DNA from: Burkholderiales bacterium
Lineage (GTDB): Bacteria; Pseudomonadota; Gammaproteobacteria; Burkholderiales; Burkholderiaceae_C
Reading direction: 5' to 3'
Assembly: GCA_947381415.1 (NCBI GenBank)
Contig: CANCVB010000005.1
Span: forward strand, 54,202-118,201
DNA length: 64,000 bases
A program made the translations under genes and the position numbers. The notes beneath the pieces are model-generated. The model was not told where the DNA came from, searched no databases, and was given only the letters and a program-made list of their open reading frames with translations. Numbering within the stretch: the stretch's first letter is position 1; each line of letters starts with the position of its first letter. Shown here piece by piece: positions 21,972-30,776 of this stretch.

Positions 21972-23489
21972 TTACATTTTTTTCCAGTCGCCCAGTTGTT
22001 CAAAGGCATAGGCACCACGGTAAATCGTGCCCTCGTCCCAATGTTTGCCAATCAGCATCATGCCAACCGGCAAACCGTCCACCAAACCGCATGGCACCGA
22101 CATGGCTGGATGGCCAGTGACGTCAAACGGACAAGTGTTAGAGAGCATTTCAAACGCACGCTGCACCACTTCTTCCACGGGTGCGCCAGGTTTGGGCAAG
22201 GGCGTGGCCGTCAGCGGCAGGGTGGGCATGAGCAGCAAATCGTATTGACCCAGCACATCGTCATAGGCTTTACGCAGTTGACGTGAGAGGTTTTGAGCTT
22301 TGGCGTAGTAATGGCCACGGTAGTGTTGAATGAAGTACTCGCCCAACACCATGGTGAGCTTCAAGGTTTCAGACAACTCATCTGCACGCGCTTTCCAGCC
22401 GGCGTGGAAGTCCACCATGCTGGTGACGTACAAGCCTTTCCAGTTAAAGCCGTGACCGTTGTCTTTCATCATTTGCTGGGTGGCACCTTCGGCGGCGATA
22501 GGCAACCAAATTGCTGGCCCCACCAGGTGCATAGGGATAGACACTTCTTCGACAACAGCGCCTGCTTTGGCCAACGCAGCAGCAGCGGCCTTGACCTTGG
22601 CATCAGATGCAGCCATTGAGTTGGGCCAACCAAAGCCTTCCTTGACCACACCAATGCGCAAACCCTTGACGCCTTGCTTCATGATTTCAGAATAGTTTTT
22701 GCTGTGCTGCTCGGCATACTGACGGGGGTCAAGCCCGTCGGGGCCGGCAATGACTTCGAGCATGACAGCGTTGTCGGTGACGTTGCGTGTCATGGGACCT
22801 GTGTGGTCGATGGTCAACTCGATGGGCATCACACCGGTGTAAGGCACCAAACCATGGGTGGCTTTCATGCCGTACACGCCGCAGTAAGAAGCTGGCATGC
22901 GGATGGAACCACCTTGGTCGCCGCCAATGGCCAAATCCACTTCACCCGCAGCCAACAAGGCTGCACTGCCAGAAGAGGAACCACCCGCAGAGTAACCATG
23001 CTTGTGCGGGTTGTGCACAGGGCCTGTTGAACTGGTGTGAGAGCCGCCAGAGAAACAGAAATACTCACATACCGATTTGCCCACCACGGTCGCGCCCGCA
23101 TCCAACAAGCGGGTGACCACGGTGGCATCAATGTTAGGCATGTAACCTTCAAGCGTAGAGGCACCGTTCATCATGGGTACGCCTGCCACACACACGTTGT
23201 CTTTGAGCACCACGGTTTTGCCAGCCAATTTGCCCGTGGGCGCACCCTTGATGGTGGACTTGACATACCAAGCGCCGTATTTGTTGTCCTCAGGGGCGGG
23301 GAAAGTGCCTGGTGTACGGGGGTACTTCACTTCAGGCACATAGTCGGGCATGGCATCGACGATGTCATAGGCATCGAAATTACCTTGCAACAACGTGTTG
23401 TAGGTGTCGGCCTGCTCTTCAGAGAGGTGAATCCCCAAGCTGTAAGCGACTTCTTGGAGCTGGTCGAGGGTGGGACGTTTGACGGCCAT
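21972..23489 (-). CDS. Amidase-signature (AS) family amidase
   Basis: A 505-residue amidase-signature enzyme. The Ser-cisSer-Lys triad is visible: Lys96 (TVVLKDNV), cis-Ser171 (AGGSSSGSA) and nucleophile Ser195 (DQGGSIRMP), the 24-residue Ser spacing typical of the family. It hydrolyses a carboxamide to the acid and ammonia. Downstream is a complete amide/urea-type importer and upstream an AmiC-like sensor gene, an arrangement like amide-utilisation operons. Nicotinamide or a related cyclic amide is a possible substrate but this is inference. AGGAG precedes the ATG by 8 bases. Confidence 0.9.
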   Translation of the reverse strand: MAVKRPTLDQLQEVAYSLGIHLSEEQADTYNTLLQGNFDAYDIVDAMPDYVPEVKYPRTPGTFPAPEDNKYGAWYVKSTIKGAPTGKLAGKTVVLKDNVCVAGVPMMNGASTLEGYMPNIDATVVTRLLDAGATVVGKSVCEYFCFSGGSHTSSTGPVHNPHKHGYSAGGSSSGSAALLAAGEVDLAIGGDQGGSIRMPASYCGVYGMKATHGLVPYTGVMPIELTIDHTGPMTRNVTDNAVMLEVIAGPDGLDPRQYAEQHSKNYSEIMKQGVKGLRIGVVKEGFGWPNSMAASDAKVKAAAAALAKAGAVVEEVSIPMHLVGPAIWLPIAAEGATQQMMKDNGHGFNWKGLYVTSMVDFHAGWKARADELSETLKLTMVLGEYFIQHYRGHYYAKAQNLSRQLRKAYDDVLGQYDLLLMPTLPLTATPLPKPGAPVEEVVQRAFEMLSNTCPFDVTGHPAMSVPCGLVDGLPVGMMLIGKHWDEGTIYRGAYAFEQLGDWKKM

Positions 23490-23626
23490 GCATATCTCCT
23501 AAAGGGTGGTTAATTCGAAGGCACAGTGTTCCATCAAAAAACCCAAACGTCAATGGATTTGTTTGCCTTGGAAAATAAAAACAGAAAATATTTTTTGGCC
23601 ATTTTGAAAAGCTTGCCTTTAAAAAA

Positions 23627-24790
23627 TTAAAACCTTGTGACGACTTGGAACTGGTGGCCGTTGGCGCGGGCCAGGTAAATCGGGGAGTTTTTGAAATGGT
23701 TACCCGAGTAACTGGCTCCCCTGGCGCTTTGGTAGCTTAAATTGCGCTTGGCTATATGGGACCAATGGTCGGGGAGATGCAAGTTGTGATCGAAGACGGC
23801 TGCCATGAAGTGCATGCCTTCATAGGCAGACTGGCCCAATGCATTGAGCACAGGGGCTCTTAAGCCATGGCAAGCGCTGAAGCGTTCATGCAAGGCCAAA
23901 TTGGCGTCGGTTTGCAAATTGGCAAAGTAACTGGCAGCTACGTACAAACCCTCGGTCTTGTCAGCGCCAATACCCATCAGCACATTTTCTTCAATGGCAC
24001 ACGACAAACGAACCGCACGGCGACTCAAGCCGGCATGACCAAATTGGCGGTTAAAAGTGATGGCATCTTGCCCCACCAAGGAAACCAATACCGCATCAGC
24101 TTGCACGCTTTGCAGGCGATCGAGCACCGCTGAAAAATCTTGGGTGCCAATTGGCAAGTACATGGAATCGAGCACCTCACCACCGCTTTGCGACACATAG
24201 GTATGGGCCAAACGATGCGATACACGCGGCCACACATAGTCGTTACCCACAAACAGCCAGCGCTTGGCTTTTTCTTGGCGACTCAGCCAATCGATTGCAG
24301 GACGCAATTGCTGGGCAGGCGTTTCACCCAGTGTGAACACACCAGGCGTGACCTCGCCACCTTCGTACAAAGGGGTATACACATAAGGCAATAAGCCACC
24401 CACACTTTGCACAATGCGCTCGCGCACCGCACTGGTGTGCATCCCCACCAAAGCCTCAATGCTGTGGGTATCAATGGCGCGCATCAACTCGTCTTCAAAG
24501 TTGGCAGATTCATCACAGGCATTGAGACACACCAAACGCACTTGGCGACCGGCGATGCCGTTGCGTTGGTTGAGTTCAGCCACGGCCAATTCAGCGCTGG
24601 CCAATGCCGAAGGCCCCCATATACCTGCAGCCCCGTCCTGGGCCATGCACAAACCGATGGCGATATGCTGCGCATCGCCAGGCAGCGCCAACGCGCGTTG
24701 CGCCTGCCAAGCACGCACTTTTTTGGGGTGATGCGCGCATGAAATACGTGCATCAATGCCCCGATAGTGACCATTCCAATGTTTGCCCAT
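23627..24790 (-). CDS. AmiC-like ligand-binding protein, probably cytoplasmic
   Basis: A 387-residue Peripla_BP_6 domain protein (IGLCMAQDGAAGIWGPSALASAEL, given here as IGLCMAQDGAAG and IWGPSALASAEL, near residues 44-68; later YTPLYEGGEVTPGVFTLGET). No signal peptide or lipobox is seen: the N-terminus is polar with several His and Arg. This matches AmiC, the cytoplasmic amide sensor that controls the AmiR antiterminator in Pseudomonas. No amiR follows. It heads the amidase-importer run with a 137-base spacer rich in A and T. It could sense the imported amide through a partner not found here. Confidence 0.75.
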   Translation of the reverse strand: MGKHWNGHYRGIDARISCAHHPKKVRAWQAQRALALPGDAQHIAIGLCMAQDGAAGIWGPSALASAELAVAELNQRNGIAGRQVRLVCLNACDESANFEDELMRAIDTHSIEALVGMHTSAVRERIVQSVGGLLPYVYTPLYEGGEVTPGVFTLGETPAQQLRPAIDWLSRQEKAKRWLFVGNDYVWPRVSHRLAHTYVSQSGGEVLDSMYLPIGTQDFSAVLDRLQSVQADAVLVSLVGQDAITFNRQFGHAGLSRRAVRLSCAIEENVLMGIGADKTEGLYVAASYFANLQTDANLALHERFSACHGLRAPVLNALGQSAYEGMHFMAAVFDHNLHLPDHWSHIAKRNLSYQSARGASYSGNHFKNSPIYLARANGHQFQVVTRF

Positions 24791-24834
24791 GGTGCCTACG
24801 CCAATCTTTTCACCTGCAACCCAACAAAGAATGC

Positions 24835-24863
24835 TCCAAGGTCAACAAAATGTTGTCCTTGGA
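24835..24863. promoter_or_regulatory. 29-base inverted repeat between the AmiC-like and MarR genes
   Basis: TCCAAGG-T-CAAC, five bases, GTTG-T-CCTTGGA: twelve-base arms with a single central mismatch. It lies in the 123-base divergent region between the AmiC-like gene (leftward) and the MarR-family gene (rightward). A long symmetric site in this place suits an operator for the MarR regulator, though it could also fold as a hairpin. A related half (TTGCCTTGGAAAA) occurs in the spacer before the AmiC-like stop, near 23561. Confidence 0.6.
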
Positions 24864-24913
24864 AAGGAAGTTCATTAGACTAGCAGAAATTCCATTAAAT
24901 GTAAGCAGGATAT

Positions 24914-25351
24914 ATGCCTAGTCCAGACCTCAACCAATACCTCTCCTATCTGTTGGCTTCGGCCAACCGCACAGTCAGCATGGGTTTGGGCAAGGCCATC
25001 GCCAAAGAAAAAATGACCGAACAACACTGGCGCATCTTGCAAGTGTTGTCAGATGAAAACGGACGCGCCATGGGGGAATTGGCGGAGCAAGTGCTGATGA
25101 ACCATCCTGCCTTGACCAAAAATATCGACAAGCTGGTCAGCCGTGGACTCGTCATGCGCAAAACTTCCGCAGAAGACAGCCGCAAGGTACTTGTATTTGT
25201 TTCTAACAGCGGTTTGGCCATGGTGCGACGCCTCACCGCCCAGGTCGACGCGCACCACCAATCCATTCACAAAGTACTGGGTGTGCGCAAAACCGCCCAG
25301 TTGAAAAAACTTTTAGACGATTTCGTCAGAGACAGCGCTACGCACGGCTAA
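24914..25351 (+). CDS. MarR-family regulator, NicR-like
   Basis: A 145-residue winged-helix regulator. The DNA-binding core is at about residues 50-95 (MGELAEQVLMNHPALTKNIDKLVSRGLV) with the wing AEDSRKVLVF; in pieces: MGELAEQVLMNHPALTK and NIDKLVSRGLVMRK. In Pseudomonas putida the MarR protein NicR represses nicAB and responds to 6-hydroxynicotinate. Here the gene faces nicB tail to tail with three bases between stops, and diverges from the AmiC-like gene across an inverted repeat. Control of the nicotinate genes is likely by context, not proven. Confidence 0.82.
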   Translation: MPSPDLNQYLSYLLASANRTVSMGLGKAIAKEKMTEQHWRILQVLSDENGRAMGELAEQVLMNHPALTKNIDKLVSRGLVMRKTSAEDSRKVLVFVSNSGLAMVRRLTAQVDAHHQSIHKVLGVRKTAQLKKLLDDFVRDSATHG

Positions 25352-25354
25352 TGC

Positions 25355-28300
25355 TCAAGGTTGCCGCATCTGCGCCAAGGTCTGCGCGGTGTGGGGCCAA
25401 GGCGGTTTTTCGGGCGCATAGCGTGCACGCATGCCGTCCACCAACAGCACCAACTGTGCATCCGTCAAGGCATGGGCAAAAGAAGGCATGAAGCCGATGT
25501 CGCGTGATGCCGGCGCTTGAATACCCTCGAGCACAATGCGCAGCAAGTTATCGGGTCTGTCACTGTGCACATTGGTGTTCAAAGCGAGCGGACGCTTGAC
25601 ACCCCATAACTGAGGACCATCGCCGTCGTGGTGACAGGCGCCACAACTGCCATCAAACAAGCGTTGGGCAGCATCGGGCAAGGGTGCTTGCTGAGCCGCA
25701 GTGGAAACCACCTTGGCCGCCATGACGGCAAGCTGCGCATCTTCCATGGGCGAGACGGGTTGAAGTGAGGCCAAGTAAACCGCCATGGCATGCAGGTCTT
25801 CATCGGGCACTTGCGCCAGGTTACGCACCACCAATCCCATGGGGCCGGCGGCAATGCCATGGTGTTGGGTATGGCCTTGTCGCAGATAGCGGAAAAATTC
25901 TTCTTTGCTCCACGGCACAGGCGCAGGATTCAATGCGGTGAGCGCAGGCGCTTGCCAACCATCCACCATGGCCCCTTGCATGTATGCCTGTGTATTGCGT
26001 TCCGCCCCCATGGCATTGCGCGGGGTGTGACATGCACCGCAATGCCCCAAGCTGTCCACCAAATACGCGCCACGGTTCCATTCAGCGCTTTGGCTGGCTT
26101 GCGGCACAAACTGTTGGGGCGAATGAAACAACCCATTCCACACGGCCATCAGTGGCCGCCATCCCACCCCCCAACGCATCTGCGAGGCAGGCACATGGGA
26201 GGTCACAGGGGCTTGCGACATCAACCATGCATACAAAGCCATCATGTCGGCATCGTTGATCTTGGCAAACGAGGTAAAAGGAAACACCGGGTACAAGGCA
26301 TGGCCATCGCGTGAAATACCTTGACGCATGGCGCGCTCAAATGCTTGGTAAGACCATGCACCTATGCCAGTCTGTGTATCAGGGGTGAGATTGGTTGTGT
26401 ACACCGTGCCAAACGGGGTGTGCATGGGCCGACCCCCTGCGTTTGGCATGCCGTCTTCAGCGGTGTGACAACCTGTGCAGTTACCCAAGGCGGCCAACTG
26501 CTGACCGCGCTGCAACACCTCTGCATTGAAATGCGAAGCTGTGGCGCTGACACTGGGCAAAGCAGCACGCCAACCCACCAAAGCAGCGCCGATGGCAAAC
26601 AAACCCAAAGCCACGCCGGTCGCTTGCTGCCAGCGTTTGCGCCAACCAGCCACAACACCTGGCTGGGTGCTGCGCGGAGGTTTCACAGTGTCTGCCGTGG
26701 GTGCAGGTGCAGGCGTTGGTGCGCCCAAGGGATGCAAAGCTGCACGCACCACTTCAGGGGTGAAGGGCGGGTTGCGAAAGCGAATACCGGTGGCATCAAA
26801 AATGGCATTGGCAATCGCCGCCGTGCCTGGAACCGATGCAGACTCACCCGCACCCAAAGGGACGTCGTCACCTGGGCGCGGCATTTGCACCACCTCGATC
26901 ACTGGCACTTGGCGGAAATTCAAAATGGGGTAACTGCCCCAGTCTTGACTGACCACGTTCCCCTGCTTGGTATCGGTTTGCACTTTTTCAAGCAAGGCAC
27001 GGCTGGTGGTTTGCAGCACATTGCCATGCACTTGTTGCTCAACACCGCGCGGGTTGACCACCAAGCCGGCATCATGGCCCACCACCACCCGCTTGACATG
27101 CACTTCACCGGTGTTTTTGTTCACCTCCACATCGGCAACCCATGCTGACCATGCCGCGCCAAAGCCTGGCCATTTGCTGTGCACATAACGCGCATAGGCC
27201 ACACCCTGCCCTTGCAACCAATCCCCTTGCGTGGGTTTTTGTTGGGCTTGGTGGTGTACTTGCCACCCCGCGCGATCGGCAGTGGCTTGCAACAATTCCT
27301 TGGCGCGCGGATCGCTTAGCCATTGCAAGCGGTAGTGCAAAGGGTCTGCATGCGCCGCCGCCGCCAGTTCATCCATGAAGGACTCATGGGCAAATGCATT
27401 GGGCAAGGCCGACACGCCACGTAACCACGATGCCCGTAACAAAGGGGGCATGTCGTGCACAGTGACGCGCAGATCCGCATAGTCGTAAGGCGGTCTGGCG
27501 GTTCGGTCGCCCATCTCAAAGGCACGCGCAACCGGCTCAATGGTGCGGGTGAGCAACAAGGCCAAGGTAGGCGCACCATTGGACGGGTAAGCGGTTTGAA
27601 AATCGTAGCCTGCAGGTGCACCATTGGCAGAAAGTCCGCCGCGCACTTGCATGAGTTGTGCCGCACCCTTGGGCTCCCATGCATGTTCTTGCGCACGACT
27701 GAGTTGCACCCGCACCGGTTCACCCACGGCTTTAGACAACAGTGCCGCATCTGCCGCCACATCGTCTGCCCCATTGCGCCCATAGCACCCAGCCGCCTCC
27801 ATGCGCACCACTTCCACTTCGGGATCGGTCACGCCACACAACATCGCCAGATCCGCGCGCAAGACATGCGGGTTTTGCGTGCCCGCCCACACCCTTAACT
27901 GCACATGAGGGGTGTGTGCATCTGAACCTTGCAACCACCAAGCGACCGCGCATGAGGGGCCAATCGACGCGTGCATTTGGTAGGGCCAAACATACTCACG
28001 CTGTAAAAGATGTGCCGCCTCTGACAGCGCGGCATCGACGTCGCCTTCGTTGAGCAACTCACGGGTGGTGCGCGTGTTGTGGCGAATGGCATGGGCCGCG
28101 TCTTGCACATCAGGCATGCCCGGCCAAGGCTTCCAGTGCACCACCAACTCACGCATGGCTTGCTCGGCCTGCTCCTCGCGTTCAGCCACAATGCCCACAA
28201 AATCGCGCTGCACAACCACGGCACGAATGCCGTCGATATGGGCAATCGATTGCTGATCGACCCGAGCCAAGGTGTTGCCAATGAAATCGCCATGGTCGGC

Positions 28301-28990
28301 ACCTGCATAAGGTGGTCGAACCACGCGGCCGTGCAACATGCCAGGCATGCGCATGTCGTGAACATATATCAAGTCACCAAACACCTTGGCCGCCATGTCT
28401 ACCCGGGGGGTGCTTTGGCCAATGGTGTGGAAATCAGTCGCAGGCTTTAAGGGCGTTTGGCTGTCTAGCGGCAAGTGCACCTGCTGTTTGGTCAAAACAG
28501 CTTGCACGCTGAGGGCTTGGTCTTGCATCAGCAACATGCCGTTTTGCAAAGTGACCTGCTCGGGGGTGCATTGCCAATGCGCGGCCCCCTTGGCACACAG
28601 CCAATGCCGAGCTTGTGCGGCCGCTGCACGCAACGGGGCGGCATGGATTTGCAGGGACGTGCTGGCTATGGTGGCGCCTTGGTTGGGTGAAAGCGCGGTG
28701 TGCCCCATCAACAGATGCACATGGCTTACGGGCATATTCAGTTCTTCGGCCACCAGTTGGGCCAACGCCGTGCGCAAGCCTGTGCCCAAATCGACATGGC
28801 CATGCAAGGCTGTGACACTGGCGTCATCCCACACCGCCAACACACATTCATCGCCTTCGCTGGCCAGGCTTGCGACGAAGCTGGGTTGCCCCACCACAGG
28901 CGCAGGTGGTGGCACCGGAGGACGAAGTACCAACAACACACCGTGTGCGGTGAGAAGATCTTCGCGACGCCTTACCTTGGCAGCACGCAT
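25355..28990 (-). CDS. nicB: Nicotinate dehydrogenase large subunit NicB (Moco domain fused to tri-haem cytochrome c)
   Basis: The 1211-residue protein resembles NicB of Pseudomonas putida (about 1190 residues). Residues 1-750 are xanthine-dehydrogenase-type molybdopterin domains (for example NQGATIAST, GRVVRPPYAGA, PLGAGESASVPG). A probable membrane helix at about 785-805 (VALGLFAIGAALVGW) is followed by three cytochrome c domains with CTGCH (about 840), CGACH (about 984) and CGACH (about 1116). It hydroxylates nicotinate at C6 with water and passes electrons through NicA clusters and the haems to the respiratory chain. The ATG at 28990 overlaps the nicA stop (TGATG); a long in-frame extension upstream is only the antiparallel frame of nicA. 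Confidence 0.92.
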   Translation of the reverse strand: MRAAKVRRREDLLTAHGVLLVLRPPVPPPAPVVGQPSFVASLASEGDECVLAVWDDASVTALHGHVDLGTGLRTALAQLVAEELNMPVSHVHLLMGHTALSPNQGATIASTSLQIHAAPLRAAAAQARHWLCAKGAAHWQCTPEQVTLQNGMLLMQDQALSVQAVLTKQQVHLPLDSQTPLKPATDFHTIGQSTPRVDMAAKVFGDLIYVHDMRMPGMLHGRVVRPPYAGADHGDFIGNTLARVDQQSIAHIDGIRAVVVQRDFVGIVAEREEQAEQAMRELVVHWKPWPGMPDVQDAAHAIRHNTRTTRELLNEGDVDAALSEAAHLLQREYVWPYQMHASIGPSCAVAWWLQGSDAHTPHVQLRVWAGTQNPHVLRADLAMLCGVTDPEVEVVRMEAAGCYGRNGADDVAADAALLSKAVGEPVRVQLSRAQEHAWEPKGAAQLMQVRGGLSANGAPAGYDFQTAYPSNGAPTLALLLTRTIEPVARAFEMGDRTARPPYDYADLRVTVHDMPPLLRASWLRGVSALPNAFAHESFMDELAAAAHADPLHYRLQWLSDPRAKELLQATADRAGWQVHHQAQQKPTQGDWLQGQGVAYARYVHSKWPGFGAAWSAWVADVEVNKNTGEVHVKRVVVGHDAGLVVNPRGVEQQVHGNVLQTTSRALLEKVQTDTKQGNVVSQDWGSYPILNFRQVPVIEVVQMPRPGDDVPLGAGESASVPGTAAIANAIFDATGIRFRNPPFTPEVVRAALHPLGAPTPAPAPTADTVKPPRSTQPGVVAGWRKRWQQATGVALGLFAIGAALVGWRAALPSVSATASHFNAEVLQRGQQLAALGNCTGCHTAEDGMPNAGGRPMHTPFGTVYTTNLTPDTQTGIGAWSYQAFERAMRQGISRDGHALYPVFPFTSFAKINDADMMALYAWLMSQAPVTSHVPASQMRWGVGWRPLMAVWNGLFHSPQQFVPQASQSAEWNRGAYLVDSLGHCGACHTPRNAMGAERNTQAYMQGAMVDGWQAPALTALNPAPVPWSKEEFFRYLRQGHTQHHGIAAGPMGLVVRNLAQVPDEDLHAMAVYLASLQPVSPMEDAQLAVMAAKVVSTAAQQAPLPDAAQRLFDGSCGACHHDGDGPQLWGVKRPLALNTNVHSDRPDNLLRIVLEGIQAPASRDIGFMPSFAHALTDAQLVLLVDGMRARYAPEKPPWPHTAQTLAQMRQP

Positions 28991-29502
28991 CAGGCAGACC
29001 CACGGCTCGCTGGTTGCGCCAGCAAAGCAGCGGCCCGGTGAACCGCTGCAATGATCTCTAAATGGGTACCGCAGCGACACAAGTTGCCCGACAACGCCGC
29101 TTTGATTTGCGCATCGCTGGGTTGGGGGTGGCGCGCCAGCAAGGCCACCGTCATCATCACCATGCCGTTCAAACAGTAGCCACATTGCGCGGCTTGCGCA
29201 TCGATGAACGCCTGTTGCACCACATGCGGCTGGTTGGCATGCCCCAAGCCCTCTAGCGTGGTGATGGACCTGTCTTGCATTTCGGTGGCAGGTATCACGC
29301 ATGCGCGTGCCGGTACCCCGTCAAGCAAAACCGTGCAGGCACCACATTGGCCCAAGCCACAACCGAATTTGGGGCCGTTGAGTCCCAAGTCATTGCGCAG
29401 GTAATGCAGCACCGAGGTATGACGGGTTAAGGCCGAGGTTTGGGCTTGCCCATTGACGGTCAGTTTCACCGTTTGGTATTTGCGCGAGGCCACTGCTTTC
29501 AT
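28990..29502 (-). CDS. nicA: Nicotinate dehydrogenase small subunit NicA (2x[2Fe-2S])
   Basis: A 170-residue xanthine-oxidase-type iron-sulfur subunit. The plant-ferredoxin-like cluster ligands are Cys48, 53, 56 and 68 (FGCGLGQCGACTV); the second cluster uses Cys107, 110, 142 and 144 (CGYC and LCRCG). It relays electrons from the NicB molybdenum centre. The start at 29502 is 13 bases after the nicotinamidase stop and gives a normal length; longer starts enter the neighbouring gene. Confidence 0.93.
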   Translation of the reverse strand: MKAVASRKYQTVKLTVNGQAQTSALTRHTSVLHYLRNDLGLNGPKFGCGLGQCGACTVLLDGVPARACVIPATEMQDRSITTLEGLGHANQPHVVQQAFIDAQAAQCGYCLNGMVMMTVALLARHPQPSDAQIKAALSGNLCRCGTHLEIIAAVHRAAALLAQPASRGSA

Positions 29503-29515
29503 CGCGCGTTGAGTC

Positions 29516-30157
29516 TCAAGCCAAGCGCAAATCAGCGGATTGCAAACGCTGTACCCCTTGGGCTTGCATTTGTGCCCAAGCCGCAGCCAAAGAACCATTC
29601 ATGTCGATGGCGCGACACGCGTCTTCGATCACGCTGGTTTCGAACCCCGCAGCACGCGCATCCAAGGCGGTCCATGCCACACAAAAATCGGTCGCCAAAC
29701 CCACCACATAGACACTGCGAATACCGCGTTGCTTCAAATACGCTTCCAAACCGGTTTGGGTCTGGCGATCGGCCTCCATGAACGCCGAATAGCTGTCGAT
29801 ACCTGCGTGGAAGCCTTTGCGAACAATGAGTTGTGCCGTGGGCAAATGCAAATCGGCGTGCAGCGCCGCGTCATGGCTGCCTTGTACGCAATGATCAGGC
29901 CACAAAACCTGTGTGCCGTAAAACATCTCGGTGGTTTCAAACGCGGCTTTGCCAGGGTGCGCGCTGGCAAAAGACGCGTGACCTGCGGGGTGCCAGTCTT
30001 GGGTGATGACAATATTGGCAAACGCCGAGGCCATGCGATTGATGATGGGCACCACTTGGGCACCACCGGCCACCGCCAAATTGCCACCATCGCAAAACCC
30101 ATTTTGCACATCGACCACGATGAGCGCTGAATCTGTTGCAGGACTGATCAGAGACAT
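29516..30157 (-). CDS. pncA: Nicotinamidase (isochorismatase fold) PncA
   Basis: A 213-residue isochorismatase-fold hydrolase. The catalytic triad is Asp16 (VVDVQNG), Lys114 (VRKGFHAG) and Cys159 (ATDFCVAWT). The metal site is Asp54, His56 and His60 (TQDWHPAGH). It converts nicotinamide to nicotinate and ammonia. In this operon, next to nicAB, it most likely feeds nicotinamide into catabolism rather than serving only NAD salvage. Confidence 0.92.
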   Translation of the reverse strand: MSLISPATDSALIVVDVQNGFCDGGNLAVAGGAQVVPIINRMASAFANIVITQDWHPAGHASFASAHPGKAAFETTEMFYGTQVLWPDHCVQGSHDAALHADLHLPTAQLIVRKGFHAGIDSYSAFMEADRQTQTGLEAYLKQRGIRSVYVVGLATDFCVAWTALDARAAGFETSVIEDACRAIDMNGSLAAAWAQMQAQGVQRLQSADLRLA

Positions 30158-30175
30158 GCTGAAGTTCTCCCCAAG

Positions 30176-30760
30176 TTAACGCAAACCATCTGTGCCGGTG
30201 ATTTCATGCACTTGCAAGCCACCGATACGCGGGTGCGGGCGGCCACTGTCTGTCACCACCACAGCCACCACGATTTCGTTGGCACGCGGCGCATCGGCAA
30301 CCCGCGCCTCCATGGCATCAAAGTGGCTGCGCACAAAGGCCGCATCTTTGTGGCCCAAGGGCACATCAATGGCTGTGCCCAAACCACCTTGCTTTTTGGC
30401 AGAGGGCACGAGTGCAGCGCCTTTGCTCACCGCTTTGCGCAAAGGCGCACCTAACTTGGGATGCAAGATGGCTGCGGCGTGTTCCAACTCGCCGGCTTCA
30501 CCCACGATAGCGGCCTTGCCATAGCTGTGGGCCTCTTCAGGCGCTAGGCCCAAGGCTTTGACGCAGCGCTCACCCAAGAGGCCACCCAACTCTTCACCGA
30601 TGTCCATGAGTTGGTCCAGGTTCTCGCTGAAGCGGCCTGCATAAGGGTTGGCAATGACCGCCATGGCCAAGGCACGGCGCGTGGGCGGGTTGACAGCTTG
30701 ACCACCCTCTTGCATCACTTCGTCCACTTGCACAATGATTTTGCGTATCTGTGATTTCAT
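30176..30760 (-). CDS. AA_synth/DUF1185-family protein, copy 2
   Basis: A 194-residue protein of the family named 'amino acid synthesis' (DUF1185), whose biochemical role is not established to my knowledge. Conserved blocks include MAVIANPYAGRF, YGKAAIVGEAGELEHAA and VRSHFDAMEARV. It is a diverged paralogue of the gene just upstream (ANPYAGR versus RNPYAGR; GKxAIVGxAGELEH in both; VRSHFDAxExRV in both). CAGGAG lies 7 bases before the ATG. Location inside the nicotinate operon implies a role in ring reduction, ring opening or handling of 2-formylglutarate or ammonia. I cannot assign the reaction. Confidence 0.8.
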   Translation of the reverse strand: MKSQIRKIIVQVDEVMQEGGQAVNPPTRRALAMAVIANPYAGRFSENLDQLMDIGEELGGLLGERCVKALGLAPEEAHSYGKAAIVGEAGELEHAAAILHPKLGAPLRKAVSKGAALVPSAKKQGGLGTAIDVPLGHKDAAFVRSHFDAMEARVADAPRANEIVVAVVVTDSGRPHPRIGGLQVHEITGTDGLR

Positions 30761-30776
30761 GACTTGCTCCTGCGAG

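Noticed and set aside
25352..25354. A terminator between the MarR gene and nicB
   Set aside because: Only three bases separate the two stops and no stem-loop with a T-run is visible.
28991..29302. Upstream in-frame extension of nicB giving a 1315-residue protein
   Set aside because: The extra residues are the shifted frame of nicA. The ATG overlapping the nicA stop gives the normal NicB length.
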